DNA of 64,000 nucleotides from Paracidovorax wautersii (GCF_900113035.1 NZ_FONX01000004.1:242727-306726), one strand, 5' to 3'. Counted from the stretch's first letter, positions 42,744 to 52,456 are shown. Translations and numbers: made by a program. The notes: generated from the sequence alone by a model not told the origin.

Positions 42744-44630
42744 ATGCCGCGCTCGCCTTTTCTAATCATGCCCCCGGGCTTGTCCCGGCGGCGGTTCGTA
42801 CAGGGCTTGGCCGCCGGTGGCGTCATGGCTGGCCTGTCGACACCCGCGCTCAAGGCGTTTGCGCAGCAGGGCCCTGGAACGGTCGGGGGGCCTCGCGTTC
42901 TGAGCGGCAACGAGTTCGATTTGGTGGTGGCTGAGTCGCCCGTCAATTTCACAGGCAAGCCCGGTATCGCAACCACGATCAACGGCACTATTCCCGCGCC
43001 AACGCTGCGCTGGCGCGAAGGAGAAACGGTCACCATCCGCGTGACCAACAAGCTGCGCGAGTCCACCTCCATCCACTGGCACGGCATCATCCTGCCCTAC
43101 CAGATGGACGGCGTGCCCGGCATCAGCTTCGACGGCATTGCGCCGGGCGAGACCTTCACCTACCAATTCAAAGTCGAGCAAAGCGGTTCGTATTGGTACC
43201 ACTCGCACTCCGGCATGCAAGAGCTCACCGGCATGTATGGGGCGATCATCATCGATCCGGCCGGGCCCCAGACCATCCACGCCGACCGCGAGCATGTGCT
43301 CGTGTTCTCGGACTGGACCGACGAAGACCCGATGCGGATCTTCGCCAAGCTCAAGTCCCAGAGCGATTACCTGAACTTCAACCAGCCCACCGTCATCGAC
43401 TTCTTCCGCGACGTTTCGCGCGATGGCATGGCTGCTGCGCTCGGCAAGCGCAAGATGTGGAACGAAATGCGGATGAACCCGACCGATCTCGCCGATCTGT
43501 CCTCCGCGACCCTGACCTACCTCGCCAACGGCACGACCCCGGCGGGCAACTGGACGGGCCTGTTCCGTCCGGGCGAACGCGTGCGCCTGCGCATGGTCAA
43601 CGGCGCGGGTAACACCTTCTACGACGTACGCATCCCTGGGCTCAAGCTCACCGTCGTGCACGTCGATGGCGTGGATGTGGAGCCCGTGACGGTCGACGAA
43701 TTCCGCTTCGGCCCGGGCGAGACCATCGACGTCATCGTTCAGCCACGCGACGACGCCTACACGATCTTCGCGCAGGCCATGGAGCGCACCGGGTATGCGC
43801 GTGCCACCTTGGCAGTGCGCGAGGGCCTGCAGGCGCCGGTGCCTGCCTTGGATCCGGTGGAATGGCTCGGCATGGGCGACATGATGGGCGGCATGGACCA
43901 CGGCGCTTCGGGCCAGGATGCCGGCATGACGGGAATGACCGGCATGACGGGAATGGCTGGCATGGCCGGCATGGCCGGCATGGCCGCGACCCCGATGACT
44001 GGCATGAACCACGGCGCGATGGGCGGGATGAACCATGGCGCCATGAACCACGGCGGCATGGCCATGGACCACAGCCAGCATGCCGCGGGCGCGCTGGCTG
44101 TGCCAAGCACCACGGCGCGCCACGCGCGCACCGAATACGGCGCGAGCACGGACATGCGGGTCGACATGGCGCGCACCAACCTGGATGACCCCGGCATCGG
44201 CCTGCGCAACAACGGGAGGCGTGTCCTGACCCTCGCGGATCTGCACACGCCATCGGGTCCGCTGGACAAACGGGGCCCCGGCCGTGAGGTCGAGTTGCAC
44301 CTGACGGGCAACATGGAGCGCTATTCCTGGTCTCTGGACGGACTGGAGTTCGGCAAGTCCACGCCGGTCCATTTTCGCTACGGCGAGCGCCTGCGGGTCA
44401 TCTTGCACAACGACACGATGATGACCCATCCCATGCACCTGCACGGTTTGTGGAGCGAGCTGGAGAGCCCGGATGGCCGCTTCCTCGCCCGCCGGCACAC
44501 CCTGCCGGTGCAGCCCGCGCAACGCATCAGTTTCCTTGTGACGGCCGACGCGCTCGGACGCTGGGCCTGGCATTGCCATCTGATGTTCCACATGGATGCC
44601 GGCATGTTCCGCGAAGTCGTGGTGTCCTGA
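42744..44630 (+). CDS. copA: CopA, periplasmic multicopper oxidase
   Basis: 628 aa. Tat signal with SRRRF (residues 14-18) for folded, copper-loaded export. Copper ligands: HWHG (111-114), WYHSHSG (151-157), HPMHLHG (562-568) and the T1 region HCHLMFHMDAGM (610-621). Between the second and third cupredoxin domains lies a Met/His-rich segment (about 378-445), with seven GM(T/A) repeats followed by MNHGAM units, which binds extra copper. It oxidises Cu(I) to Cu(II) in the periplasm. GGAGG lies about 10 bases upstream of the ATG. First gene of the right-going cop operon. Confidence 0.94.
   Translation: MPRSPFLIMPPGLSRRRFVQGLAAGGVMAGLSTPALKAFAQQGPGTVGGPRVLSGNEFDLVVAESPVNFTGKPGIATTINGTIPAPTLRWREGETVTIRVTNKLRESTSIHWHGIILPYQMDGVPGISFDGIAPGETFTYQFKVEQSGSYWYHSHSGMQELTGMYGAIIIDPAGPQTIHADREHVLVFSDWTDEDPMRIFAKLKSQSDYLNFNQPTVIDFFRDVSRDGMAAALGKRKMWNEMRMNPTDLADLSSATLTYLANGTTPAGNWTGLFRPGERVRLRMVNGAGNTFYDVRIPGLKLTVVHVDGVDVEPVTVDEFRFGPGETIDVIVQPRDDAYTIFAQAMERTGYARATLAVREGLQAPVPALDPVEWLGMGDMMGGMDHGASGQDAGMTGMTGMTGMAGMAGMAGMAATPMTGMNHGAMGGMNHGAMNHGGMAMDHSQHAAGALAVPSTTARHARTEYGASTDMRVDMARTNLDDPGIGLRNNGRRVLTLADLHTPSGPLDKRGPGREVELHLTGNMERYSWSLDGLEFGKSTPVHFRYGERLRVILHNDTMMTHPMHLHGLWSELESPDGRFLARRHTLPVQPAQRISFLVTADALGRWAWHCHLMFHMDAGMFREVVVS
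43923..43985 (+). repeat. Seven tandem 9-bp repeats within copA
   Basis: GG(C/A)ATG(A/G)C(C/G/T) repeated seven times without a gap, coding GMT-GMT-GMT-GMA-GMA-GMA-GMA (residues 394-414). The last three units are identical. It can gain or lose units by slippage and so change the number of copper-binding Met residues. Confidence 0.85.
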
Positions 44631-44653
44631 GCCCAGCACAAGGAAGATCCAGA

Positions 44654-45745
44654 ATGTCCCAAGCACTCCCCCTTCGCGCACTGTCCATCGCGCTCATGGC
44701 CCTTGTCGGCGTGGCCACACAAGCCCGGGCGCAGAACGACCACAGCGCCCATGGTCAAGCCGCTCCCCGCGCCACACCCGCGCCAGCAGTCGCACCTGCC
44801 GCAACCGCGAATCCTGCCGCCGCTGACCCGCATGCCGGACACGGGGCTCCCGCCAGCGGCGCGCCGTCTTCGCCCTCTGCGCCGGCCACGCCTGCCGCTG
44901 CCGCGGCGACCGATCCTCATGCCGGGCATGGTGCGCCCGCCAGTGGCGCCTCCTCCGCGACCGCCGCACCGGCCATGGACCACGGCAACATGCGCATGCA
45001 AGGCGGCTCGGCCCCGCCCGATGCGCGCGATCCGCACGCCTACTCCAATGGCCTCAAGCTGGGATCGGGTGACTACGCCGTGCCGGGCGTGCCACGGCTC
45101 ATGCTGGCCGACGAGCACGCCTTCTTCTCGCTACGGGCCGAAACCCTGGAGCGTCGCTTCACGCGCAATGGCGGCAATGACACGGCCTACGGCCTGCAAG
45201 CCTGGTATGGGAACGCCTTCAATCGGGCGGTGCTCAAGGCCGAGGGCGACGTGGCGGGCGGCAAGTTCGAAGAGGCGCGCACCGAACTGCTGTGGGGCCA
45301 TGCGGTCTCCACCTTCTGGGACACGCAACTGGGCGTCCGCCTGGACACCGGCGAGGGACCAAGCCGCCAGTGGCTGGCCTTCGGCATCCAGGGACTCGCG
45401 CCGTACTGGTTCGAGTTGGACGCGACCGCCTACGTGGGCAGCGGCGGCAGGACCGCGCTGCGCCTGGAGGGCAGCTACGAGATGCTGCTGACCCAGCGCT
45501 TGGTGCTCGAGCCGCGCGCCGAGCTGCAGTTCTACGGCAAGGACGATCCAGAGCGGCGCATCGGCAAGGGCCTCGCCGAAGCGTCCGCGGGCCTGCGACT
45601 GCGCTACGAGTTCAGCCGCCAGTTCGCGCCCTACATCGGCGTGGAGCGCGCGGGCAGCTTCGGCCAGACCGCCGACTACGTGCGCGCCTCGGGCGGCCGC
45701 CCCCTGCAAACACGCTGGGTGGCCGGTGTGCGCTTCTGGTTTTAG
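44654..45745 (+). CDS. copB: CopB, outer-membrane copper resistance protein
   Basis: 363 aa. Signal peptide (1-26, TQARA-Q). The N-terminal 110 residues are Ala/Pro/His-rich, with two DPHAGHGAPASGA repeats, DHSAHG and MDHGNMRMQGG, able to bind copper. The C-terminal part (about 130-363) is a CopB beta-barrel: LMLADEHAFFSLRAETLE, LLWGHAVSTFWDTQLGVRLD and a closing TRWVAGVRFWF with terminal Phe, as in outer-membrane barrels. It follows copA after 23 bp. Confidence 0.92.
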   Translation: MSQALPLRALSIALMALVGVATQARAQNDHSAHGQAAPRATPAPAVAPAATANPAAADPHAGHGAPASGAPSSPSAPATPAAAAATDPHAGHGAPASGASSATAAPAMDHGNMRMQGGSAPPDARDPHAYSNGLKLGSGDYAVPGVPRLMLADEHAFFSLRAETLERRFTRNGGNDTAYGLQAWYGNAFNRAVLKAEGDVAGGKFEEARTELLWGHAVSTFWDTQLGVRLDTGEGPSRQWLAFGIQGLAPYWFELDATAYVGSGGRTALRLEGSYEMLLTQRLVLEPRAELQFYGKDDPERRIGKGLAEASAGLRLRYEFSRQFAPYIGVERAGSFGQTADYVRASGGRPLQTRWVAGVRFWF

Positions 45746-45779
45746 TTGGTAACACGTCGACGTGAGGAGTGGGCAAAGC

Positions 45780-46268
45780 ATGAACACGACAACACAGCAC
45801 ACGCAGCGTCCGGTCGAAGCGAAGCGCCGAGCCGCCATCGCGGGCGTCCTTGCCTTGCTGCTGGCGGGCCCCGTCCTGGCCCAGGAGCGGCTGACGGCCA
45901 AGGTCTGGAAGGACCCGAGCTGCGGCTGCTGCAAGGACTGGATCACGCACATGGAGCAGGCTGGGTTCGAGGTGCAGGTTTTCGATAGCGGCAACAACGC
46001 CGCGCGAGCGCGCCTGGGCATCGCGCAGAAGTTCGGCTCCTGTCACACGGCGCAGATCGGGCGATACGCCATCGAGGGCCATGTCCCGGCCGCAGACATC
46101 CGTCGTCTACTGCGGGAAGCACCGCGGGCCATCGGCCTGGCCGCACCAGGCATGCCGGTCGGCTCGCCCGGCATGGACGGTCCCGTGTACGGTGACCGCA
46201 AGGACGCCTACGACGTGTTGCTGTTGACGGCGGACGGCAAGAGCACGGTCTTCCAGTCGCATCGCTGA
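45780..46268 (+). CDS. DUF411 periplasmic metal-binding protein
   Basis: 162 aa. A hydrophobic signal (about 15-35) precedes the DUF411 domain. Its metal motif is KVWKDPSCGCCKDWI (CxCC), then MEQAGFEVQVFD and LGSCHTAQIGRYAIEGHVPA (split). DUF411 proteins are common in Cu/Ag gene clusters and are thought to bind Cu in the periplasm (CopG-like). I placed the start at MNTTTQ, preceded by GTGAGGAGTGGG. The fourth Cys (GSCHT) is conserved too. Confidence 0.85.
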   Translation: MNTTTQHTQRPVEAKRRAAIAGVLALLLAGPVLAQERLTAKVWKDPSCGCCKDWITHMEQAGFEVQVFDSGNNAARARLGIAQKFGSCHTAQIGRYAIEGHVPAADIRRLLREAPRAIGLAAPGMPVGSPGMDGPVYGDRKDAYDVLLLTADGKSTVFQSHR

Positions 46269-46291
46269 ACACGGATCCGGGAGAGCTTTTT

Positions 46292-46591
46292 ATGCACCAT
46301 GCGCACACGCAGACACCCAGCGGCCGCCCCCAATTCTGGCGGTCGCGCTACGGCCTGGCTTTCCTGATCTTGGTGCCAATCGCGGCCGTCGCTGCGTACT
46401 TCCTGCTGAAGGGGCACTTGACGCATATCGCAGGCTATCTGCCATTCCTGCTGCTTGCGGCATGTCCGCTGATGCACCTCTTCATGCACCGAGGCCACGG
46501 TCACCGCGCCGACGACAACAACACCGAGCCGTCGCGGGAAGGCAAGGAAGCGTCGAACGCGGTCCCGGCTTCCGGCGGCGAGCAGCGATGA
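46292..46591 (+). CDS. DUF2933 small membrane protein
   Basis: 99 aa. Two hydrophobic segments (about 23-40 and 49-68) end in a His-rich turn MHLFMHRGHGHRADD, the pattern of the DUF2933 family found next to copper ATPases. The motif CPLMHLFMH may hold metal. It lies 23 bp after the DUF411 gene and 132 bp before copF. Function is not established; an assembly or metal-passing role with CopF is inferred from context. Confidence 0.8.
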   Translation: MHHAHTQTPSGRPQFWRSRYGLAFLILVPIAAVAAYFLLKGHLTHIAGYLPFLLLAACPLMHLFMHRGHGHRADDNNTEPSREGKEASNAVPASGGEQR

Positions 46592-46723
46592 ACGAAGCGA
46601 AGCTGCACGCCCGCGCGTCTTTTCTATGAGGTGTGAGTGCGGCGCTCCACGGTATTTGAGGATGTCGGACGAACCCTTCGCGCTTATCGCGCCGCTTGAA
46701 CTTAGGCGAGGCCAGCACACAAC

Positions 46724-49183
46724 ATGAACTCTTCCCTCCCATCGTCAGGTCATGGACATCCCCCTCACGACGCGCCTAAGGACGCGTCGGGCTCCCGCCC
46801 ACATGCGCACCACGAGGACCACGAGCACAGTGCCGACCTGCCCAAGAACGACGGCGCAAGTTCATCGGATGCCTCGAAGCCCGAGGCCGGAGAACGGGAT
46901 CCCGTCTGCGGCATGGCGGTCGCGTCGCAGTCACCGCACCGTTCCAGCCGCGAAGAGCGCACCTACTTCTTCTGCAGCGCCGGCTGCAAGAACAAGTTCG
47001 ACACGCAGCCGCTGCGCTACGTGCACACGGCAAAGGATCCGATGGCGCAGGCCGCGCCAACGCCCGCCGCAGCGCCGGGCTCGGTCTACACCTGCCCGAT
47101 GCATCCGGAGATTCGCCAGGACCACCCTGGTACCTGCCCGAGGTGCGGCATGGCGCTGGAGCCGCTGTTGCCCGACCTGGACGATGACAACCCCGAGCTT
47201 CGCGACTTCTCTCGCCGGTTCTGGTGGACGCTGCCGTTGACGCTCGTGGTGCTGGCGCTCGCCATGGCGGGCGAGCGGTTGCATCTGATGGACATGGCCA
47301 CGCAGAGTTGGGTCGAGCTGGTGCTGTCGCTGCCGATCGTGCTGTGGGCGGGTTGGCCCTTCTTCTCGCGCGGCTGGCAGTCGGTGGTGCACCGCAGCCC
47401 GAACATGTGGACCCTCATCGGCCTGGGTACGGGAGCCGCCTTCCTCTACAGCGTGGTAGCGACCGTGGCACCACAGGTGTTTCCGGCTTCGTTCTTCTCC
47501 ATGGGCCGCGTCGGGGTGTACTTCGAGGCCGCGGCCGTCATCATCTCGCTGACCCTGCTGGGCCAGGTGCTGGAACTCAAGGCCCGCTCGCAGACCTCTG
47601 CGGCAATCAAGTCGCTGCTGGGACTGGCGCCCAAGACCGCGCGCCGCATCGGCGCTGATGGGCGCGAGGAGGATGTGCCGCTCAGCCATGTGCACGTGGG
47701 CGATTTGCTGCGCATCCGCCCCGGCGAGAAGGTGCCCGTCGACGGCGTGGTGCACGAGGGCAGTAGCGCGGTCGACGAGTCCATGCTGACCGGCGAGCCG
47801 CTGCCGGTGAGCAAGCGCGCGGGCGACAAGGTGATCGGCGCCACACTCAACACCAGTGGTGCACTGGTCATGCGGTCGGAGCGCATCGGTTCTGACACCG
47901 TGCTCTCGCAGATCGTGCAGATGGTTGCCCAAGCTCAGCGCTCCAAGGCGCCCATGCAACGCATGGCCGACCTCGTCGCGGGCTACTTCGTGATGGTCGT
48001 GGTCGCCATCGCGTTGACGACGCTCTTCGTCTGGGGGTTCTACGGGCCGCAACCGGCCTGGGTGTATGGGCTGATCAATGCCGTTGCGGTCCTCATCATC
48101 GCTTGCCCGTGCGCGCTGGGCTTGGCCACACCGATGTCCATCATGGTGGCCACCGGCCGCGGCGCCACGCAGGGCGTGTTGTTCCGAGATGCCGCGGCGA
48201 TCGAGAACCTGCGCAAGGTCGATACGCTGGTCATCGACAAGACGGGCACCCTGACGCAAGGTCGTCCCGCCTTCGACCGAGCCGTCGCCGTTGCTGGCTT
48301 CACCGACCAGGAGGTGCTTCGCCTGGCGGCCAGCCTGGACCAGGGCAGCGAGCACCCCTTGGCCGACGCCATCGTGCAGGCTGCCCGGGCCCAGGGGTTG
48401 CAACTCGCCAAGCCGCAAGGCTTCGAATCGGGGACCGGCATCGGCGTGCGAGGCAAGGTCGAGCAGCGCCAGTTGGCGCTGGGCAACACGGTGCTGATGC
48501 AGCAGGCGGGTGTTTCGGTTGATCCACTGGTGCCGCAGGCGGAGGCGCTGCGCAGCGAGGGCGCGAGCGTCATGTACCTGGCGGTCGACGGTCAGCTTGC
48601 CGGCCTGCTGGCCGTGTCCGATCCGGTCAAGGACAGCACCCCTGAGGCTTTGGCCGCGCTCAAGGCGGCCGGCCTGCGCGTCATCATGGCCACCGGTGAT
48701 GGACATACCACCGCCAAGGCGGTGGGTGCCCGCCTGGGCATCGACGAGGTCCATGGCGAGGTCAAGCCGGCCGACAAGCTGCAGTTGATCGAGCGTCTGC
48801 AGAAGGAAGGCCGTGTCGTCGCCATGGCGGGTGACGGCATCAACGATGCACCGGCTCTGGCCAAGGCGGACGTGGGCATCGCCATGGGCACGGGCACCGA
48901 CGTGGCGATGAACAGCGCGCAGGTGACCCTGGTCAAGGGTGACCTTCGGGGCATCGCCGTGGCGCGCACGCTTTCGGTCGACACGGTGCGCAACATGAAG
49001 CAAAACCTCGTGTTCGCTTTTCTCTACAACGCGCTCGGCATCCCGGTTGCTGCCGGCGTGCTCTATCCCTTCACGGGCTGGCTGCTGTCCCCCTTGATCG
49101 CGGCTCTGGCCATGAGCCTCAGTTCGGCGTCGGTGGTCGGCAACGCCTTGCGCCTGCGTGGTGCCGGGCCCCGAGGGCAATGA
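46724..49183 (+). CDS. copF: CopF-type Cu(I)-exporting P1B ATPase with YHS and His-rich N-terminus
   Basis: 819 aa. Instead of CxxC heavy-metal domains the N-terminus has a His-rich stretch (10-36), a YHS domain (PVCGMAV with Cys62; FFCSAGC with Cys84/Cys88) and a CPMHP...CPRCGM zinc-ribbon-like domain (124-143). The core has the membrane CPC (461-463), DKTGT (505-509), SEHP and [14 protein letters not shown] plus these domains fits Cu(I) export to the periplasm (CopA-1B/CopF type). Its stop overlaps a short open frame before copC. Confidence 0.93.
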   Translation: MNSSLPSSGHGHPPHDAPKDASGSRPHAHHEDHEHSADLPKNDGASSSDASKPEAGERDPVCGMAVASQSPHRSSREERTYFFCSAGCKNKFDTQPLRYVHTAKDPMAQAAPTPAAAPGSVYTCPMHPEIRQDHPGTCPRCGMALEPLLPDLDDDNPELRDFSRRFWWTLPLTLVVLALAMAGERLHLMDMATQSWVELVLSLPIVLWAGWPFFSRGWQSVVHRSPNMWTLIGLGTGAAFLYSVVATVAPQVFPASFFSMGRVGVYFEAAAVIISLTLLGQVLELKARSQTSAAIKSLLGLAPKTARRIGADGREEDVPLSHVHVGDLLRIRPGEKVPVDGVVHEGSSAVDESMLTGEPLPVSKRAGDKVIGATLNTSGALVMRSERIGSDTVLSQIVQMVAQAQRSKAPMQRMADLVAGYFVMVVVAIALTTLFVWGFYGPQPAWVYGLINAVAVLIIACPCALGLATPMSIMVATGRGATQGVLFRDAAAIENLRKVDTLVIDKTGTLTQGRPAFDRAVAVAGFTDQEVLRLAASLDQGSEHPLADAIVQAARAQGLQLAKPQGFESGTGIGVRGKVEQRQLALGNTVLMQQAGVSVDPLVPQAEALRSEGASVMYLAVDGQLAGLLAVSDPVKDSTPEALAALKAAGLRVIMATGDGHTTAKAVGARLGIDEVHGEVKPADKLQLIERLQKEGRVVAMAGDGINDAPALAKADVGIAMGTGTDVAMNSAQVTLVKGDLRGIAVARTLSVDTVRNMKQNLVFAFLYNALGIPVAAGVLYPFTGWLLSPLIAALAMSLSSASVVGNALRLRGAGPRGQ

Positions 49184-49314
49184 CCGGTCAAGAACTGAAC
49201 CAGGAGGTCGCTATCGCGCCACACAACCATCTGATCGGACTGCGCTCCATCGAGCCGCGTGCAGTCCGTGTTCGCTCAATCCCCCAACCTTTCAACACCA
49301 AGATAGGAACTTCC

Positions 49315-49701
49315 ATGACCCGCTCTGCACTGATTGCCAAACTCATCACGCCGATCGCCGCCAGCCTGTTCGCGACCGCCGCTTTCGCGCATCCCGCGCT
49401 GGTGTCTTCCACGCCCGCCGACAAGTCCGAAGTCGATGCCCCGGCGACCATCGAGCTGAAATTCACCGAGACGCTCGTGCCGCAGTTTTCGGCGGCTAAC
49501 CTTGTGATGACAGGCATGCCGGGCATGCCCAACCACGGCAACATGAAGATCAACGCCAGCGTGGCTGCTGCCGGCGACGGAAAGACCATGGTGATCACAC
49601 CTGCGCAGCCGCTGCGCGCCGGCGACTACCGCGTTGAATGGCGTGCCGTTTCCTCAGACACGCATCCGATCACGGGCAATGTGAGCTTCAAGGTCAAGTA
49701 A
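49315..49701 (+). CDS. copC: CopC, periplasmic copper-binding protein
   Basis: 128 aa. Signal peptide (1-24, AFA-H), so the mature protein begins with His, a Cu(II) ligand. The N-terminal HPALVSSTPAD and the C-terminal SSDTHPITGNVSFKV supply the other Cu(II) ligands. A Met-rich loop (VMTGMPGMPNHGNMK) gives the Cu(I) site. The start at 49315 has AGGAAC upstream; the frame is open further upstream but without a signal. It hands copper to CopD, encoded 4 bp after its stop. Confidence 0.92.
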   Translation: MTRSALIAKLITPIAASLFATAAFAHPALVSSTPADKSEVDAPATIELKFTETLVPQFSAANLVMTGMPGMPNHGNMKINASVAAAGDGKTMVITPAQPLRAGDYRVEWRAVSSDTHPITGNVSFKVK

Positions 49702-49705
49702 GCCG

Positions 49706-50644
49706 ATGGCCGGGGATTGGTTGACCATCGCATTGCGCCTGGCGCTGTACCTGGACTTGGCGGCGGCTTTTGGCGTCGCCTTGTTCGCTCTGTACGCGCT
49801 GGGCCGCGACGAGCGATCCTCGGCGGTTGCACATCGCTTCAGGACCTTGGTCGGTGCTGCCGCGGCTCTCGGAATCGTGCTCTCGGTTTGGGCGCTGACC
49901 GTCCTGGCCAAGGCGATGTCGGGTGCCCAGAGCTATGCGGAGCTGACGACGCACGTCTTCGAAATGCTCATCACGGGGACGCACATGGGGATCTCATGGT
50001 GCGTGCGCATCATGGCGCTGCTGCTGTGCGTGCTGTTGGCCGTGCTAAGGCTCAATCCGACGCTGCGCTTCGTGGGCTTGGCAGCCTCGAGCGGTACGGC
50101 CCTGGCAACGCTCGCCTGGGTGGGGCACGGGGCCATGGATGACGGGCTGCGCGGATACTTTCACCTCGGCAATGACATCGCGCATCTGTGGACTGCCGGA
50201 GCCTGGGTCGGCGCCATCGTAGCGTTCCTGCTGCTGGCGACGTTGAGGAGCGACCGAGCACTCGATGCACCACAAAGCATGCTGCGACTGCTGAGTCGCA
50301 CGTCCAACGGCTTTGCCCGCATCGGCACGCTGATCGTGATCGTGCTTACGGCGAGCGGAATCCTCAACTACCTACTGATCGTTGGGCCCTCGATCGGGCC
50401 ACTGTTCTCGACGCTCTACGGGCGGTTGCTGTTGCTGAAGTTGGCGCTGGTCGGGGGTATGCTCGCGCTGGCAGCGGCGAATCGATACAGGTTGAGTCCC
50501 GGCCTCCAGGCCTCGCTTGAATCAGGCAATACAGGCACGGCTGTCGCCAAGCTGAGGCGAAGTTTGTCTGCGGAAGCAACTCTTGCGGTGCTTGTCATGG
50601 CAAGCGTCGCCTGGCTTGGCATTCTGTCTCCGACGCAGGTGTGA
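49706..50644 (+). CDS. copD: CopD, inner-membrane copper transport protein
   Basis: 312 aa with about eight hydrophobic segments. CopD family features: the N-terminal ALRLALYLDLAAAFGVALFALY, a central MGISWCVRIMALLLC, HGAMDDG...HLGNDIAHLWTAGAWVGA with the conserved His residues (split), and FARIGTLIVIVLTASGILNY. It probably imports copper into the cytosol from CopC. Closely spaced with copC. Members of the family are fused to CopC in some genomes. Confidence 0.9.
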   Translation: MAGDWLTIALRLALYLDLAAAFGVALFALYALGRDERSSAVAHRFRTLVGAAAALGIVLSVWALTVLAKAMSGAQSYAELTTHVFEMLITGTHMGISWCVRIMALLLCVLLAVLRLNPTLRFVGLAASSGTALATLAWVGHGAMDDGLRGYFHLGNDIAHLWTAGAWVGAIVAFLLLATLRSDRALDAPQSMLRLLSRTSNGFARIGTLIVIVLTASGILNYLLIVGPSIGPLFSTLYGRLLLLKLALVGGMLALAAANRYRLSPGLQASLESGNTGTAVAKLRRSLSAEATLAVLVMASVAWLGILSPTQV

Positions 50645-50773
50645 TCTCTTGATTTCGATTCCATGACGAAGCATGAGCGCGATGTAATGGCGACGTCAGC
50701 GCTTTGACGAGACCAGGCTTCTAAATTAGCGGTGCGGCGGAATTCTCTCGTCGTCAATTTTAAGAAGCTAATC

Positions 50774-51058
50774 ATGAAGTCACGCATTCTTGTTGTTGCC
50801 CTGCTGAGTGTTCTCGCTGCGCCCGCGTTTGCCGGTGATGCGGCTGCTCATGCCGCCAAAGAAATGATCCCACTGAACAATGGAGGGACGCTGTACTTCT
50901 TCAAAGATGGACGCATGGCGCAAGAGGATTGCTTTGGGCGTGCTGTGCACCAGAAGATTGGTTCGTCTGTAGTCACGAAGGATGGGCTGATGGTCACCAT
51001 CACCAGCAATGAAGTTGCTCCCCTCAGCTCGCTGCTTGAACAGGATCACGGCGGGTAA
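50774..51058 (+). CDS. CopK-like small periplasmic protein
   Basis: 94 aa. Signal peptide (1-20, PAFA-G). The mature part resembles C. metallidurans CopK: PLNNGGTLYFFKDGRMAQEDCFGR and VVTKDGLMVTITSNE, a small beta-sandwich. Several of the Met that form the Cu(I) site of CopK are replaced here and one Cys (EDCFG) is present. It is the last gene of the copper set, 130 bp after copD, with its own possible leader. It may bind Cu or another soft metal differently from CopK. Confidence 0.7.
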   Translation: MKSRILVVALLSVLAAPAFAGDAAAHAAKEMIPLNNGGTLYFFKDGRMAQEDCFGRAVHQKIGSSVVTKDGLMVTITSNEVAPLSSLLEQDHGG

Positions 51059-51205
51059 TTCACGCGATCTGCTGATGCCTCCCAATGGCGTCAGAAAGAA
51101 GTCCCAGCGCCTGTCCGATTCGGATAGGCGCATGGCCTTCAGTGACTACCCCGGACAGAAGATTCAATGTGTAGGTTCAAATAACACTTATTAGGAGATT
51201 AGTTT

Positions 51206-52132
51206 GTGGAGCTTCGTCATCTACGATGTTTCCTCGCTGTAGCAGAGGAGCTTCACTTTGCCCGCGCTGCCGAGCGGTTGCACATCGACCAATCTCCGTT
51301 ATCTCGCACCATCAAGGAGTTGGAGGAAGAACTCGGCGCACGCCTGTTTGTCCGCACCACTCGCAGCACACAACTGACCCGCGCTGGACGGCTGTTTCTG
51401 GAGCACGTTCAGCGAGTCTTTACAGTGCTGGAGCAGGCCCGCGATAGTGTTAAGTCCGCCGCCAACGGCTTTTGCGGCCAGTTGCGTATTGCCTTGTCCG
51501 ATGGCGTCACGCCTTCGCGCCTGCCGGCATTGCTGGCGCGCAGCCGCGAAGAAGACCCCGAGGTGGAAATCCGATTGTTCGAGGTGCCCCTGGATCAGCA
51601 GATCAAGGGGCTTCATAGCGACCTGTATGACGCGGGCTTCTCGATGGCAGAGGATGCAGGTGATGGCATCATCGTCACTCCTGCATGGGAAGACGAATTG
51701 ATGGTTGCGGTACCAGCCCGCCATCCGGTGCTTGCCTTCAAACAGATCCCGCTGAAGGAGGTGCTGCGCCATCCGCTGGCGCTGGGCGACCCAGCAGTGT
51801 GCGAAGGCCACGCACGCCAGGTCGATCGGTTCCTACGCACATGCGGACAAGAGCCGCTGATCGCGCAGCGCGTGGCGACCTTCGACGTGATGATGACTTT
51901 AGTCTCCGCTGGCTTAGCATTGGGCTTGGCGGGCGAGGCGCATATTGCTTCCAGCCGCGAGCCGGGAGTCGTGGCCCGGCGCTTGGCGGGCAAGCCGACT
52001 ATGCTCATGACCTATCTGCTGCGCCGCGATACGGAGCCGTCAGAAATGCTGGCTCGATTTATCGAACGAGTAGATTTTATTGATGCGGCTGATGAACTCG
52101 GCATCCCCGAAGACCTTCCACGCGACCGATAG
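51206..52132 (+). CDS. traR: TraR, LysR-type regulator of ICE transfer genes
   Basis: 308 aa with a GTG start, preceded by TTAGGAGATTAG. LysR HTH at residues 1-60 (MELRHLRCFLAVAEELHFARAAERLHIDQSPLSRTIKELE..., split) and a substrate-binding domain with the usual two-lobe pattern. In Tn4371-type ICEs a LysR gene sits directly before traG. It likely controls traG and the trb genes. The ligand is unknown. It follows the copper cargo, so this is where the backbone resumes. Confidence 0.88.
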   Translation: MELRHLRCFLAVAEELHFARAAERLHIDQSPLSRTIKELEEELGARLFVRTTRSTQLTRAGRLFLEHVQRVFTVLEQARDSVKSAANGFCGQLRIALSDGVTPSRLPALLARSREEDPEVEIRLFEVPLDQQIKGLHSDLYDAGFSMAEDAGDGIIVTPAWEDELMVAVPARHPVLAFKQIPLKEVLRHPLALGDPAVCEGHARQVDRFLRTCGQEPLIAQRVATFDVMMTLVSAGLALGLAGEAHIASSREPGVVARRLAGKPTMLMTYLLRRDTEPSEMLARFIERVDFIDAADELGIPEDLPRDR

Positions 52133-52145
52133 TAGGAATAAGGCT

Positions 52146-52373
52146 ATGAACAAAGTGATATTGCTGATATTGGTCACTGCACTGCCTGCATGCGGTCCTT
52201 CTCAACCTTCGGAAACCGTGGATGCGCTCGTAGCCAATCCCGAACGCATCAAAGAGATTCAACGTCAATGCAAGGAAGACCGCGCGAAGGTTGGCGACGA
52301 ACTATGTCTGCGTGCTGCCGAAGCCGCCAAACGGCGATTTTTCGGTGATCGGCCCGAGCAGAAATCCAAGTAG
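52146..52373 (+). CDS. eexN: EexN-type entry-exclusion lipoprotein
   Basis: 75 aa. Lipoprotein signal with lipobox LPAC (Cys at about residue 17). The mature part VDALVANPERIKEIQRQCKE...DELCLRAAEAAKRRFFGD shows the family pattern of two Cys and an RRF end. Such lipoproteins keep a cell from receiving a second copy of the element. Followed by an intrinsic terminator. A relative lies inside the trb operon at 59985-60284 with the same NPxRI/L...QC...C...A.RRF pattern. Confidence 0.75.
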   Translation: MNKVILLILVTALPACGPSQPSETVDALVANPERIKEIQRQCKEDRAKVGDELCLRAAEAAKRRFFGDRPEQKSK

Positions 52374-52424
52374 GTTATCTCTCGGTCGCATCGCTGCGAC
52401 GAAGTTCTCGCTGTTACCTCACTA

Positions 52425-52456
52425 CGCCGCAATGCGCTCGCGCTTGCGGCGTTTTT
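52425..52456 (+). terminator. Intrinsic terminator after eexN
   Basis: CGCCGCAA and TTGCGGCG form an 8-bp stem with a CG-rich loop that can pair further, followed by GTTTTTATT. It separates traR-eexN from the traG-trb operon. Confidence 0.8.

Noticed and set aside
42762..44681. 639-codon minus-strand frame rich in His and Val
   Set aside because: Antisense of copA; His-rich only because it reads ATG/GGC repeats backwards.
46931..49180. 749-codon minus-strand frame
   Set aside because: Antisense of copF, which has complete ATPase motifs.
49180..49314. N-terminal extension of copC, or a separate small gene overlapping copF
   Set aside because: The extended frame lacks a signal peptide at its start; the ATG at 49315 has a ribosome site and a proper signal peptide.
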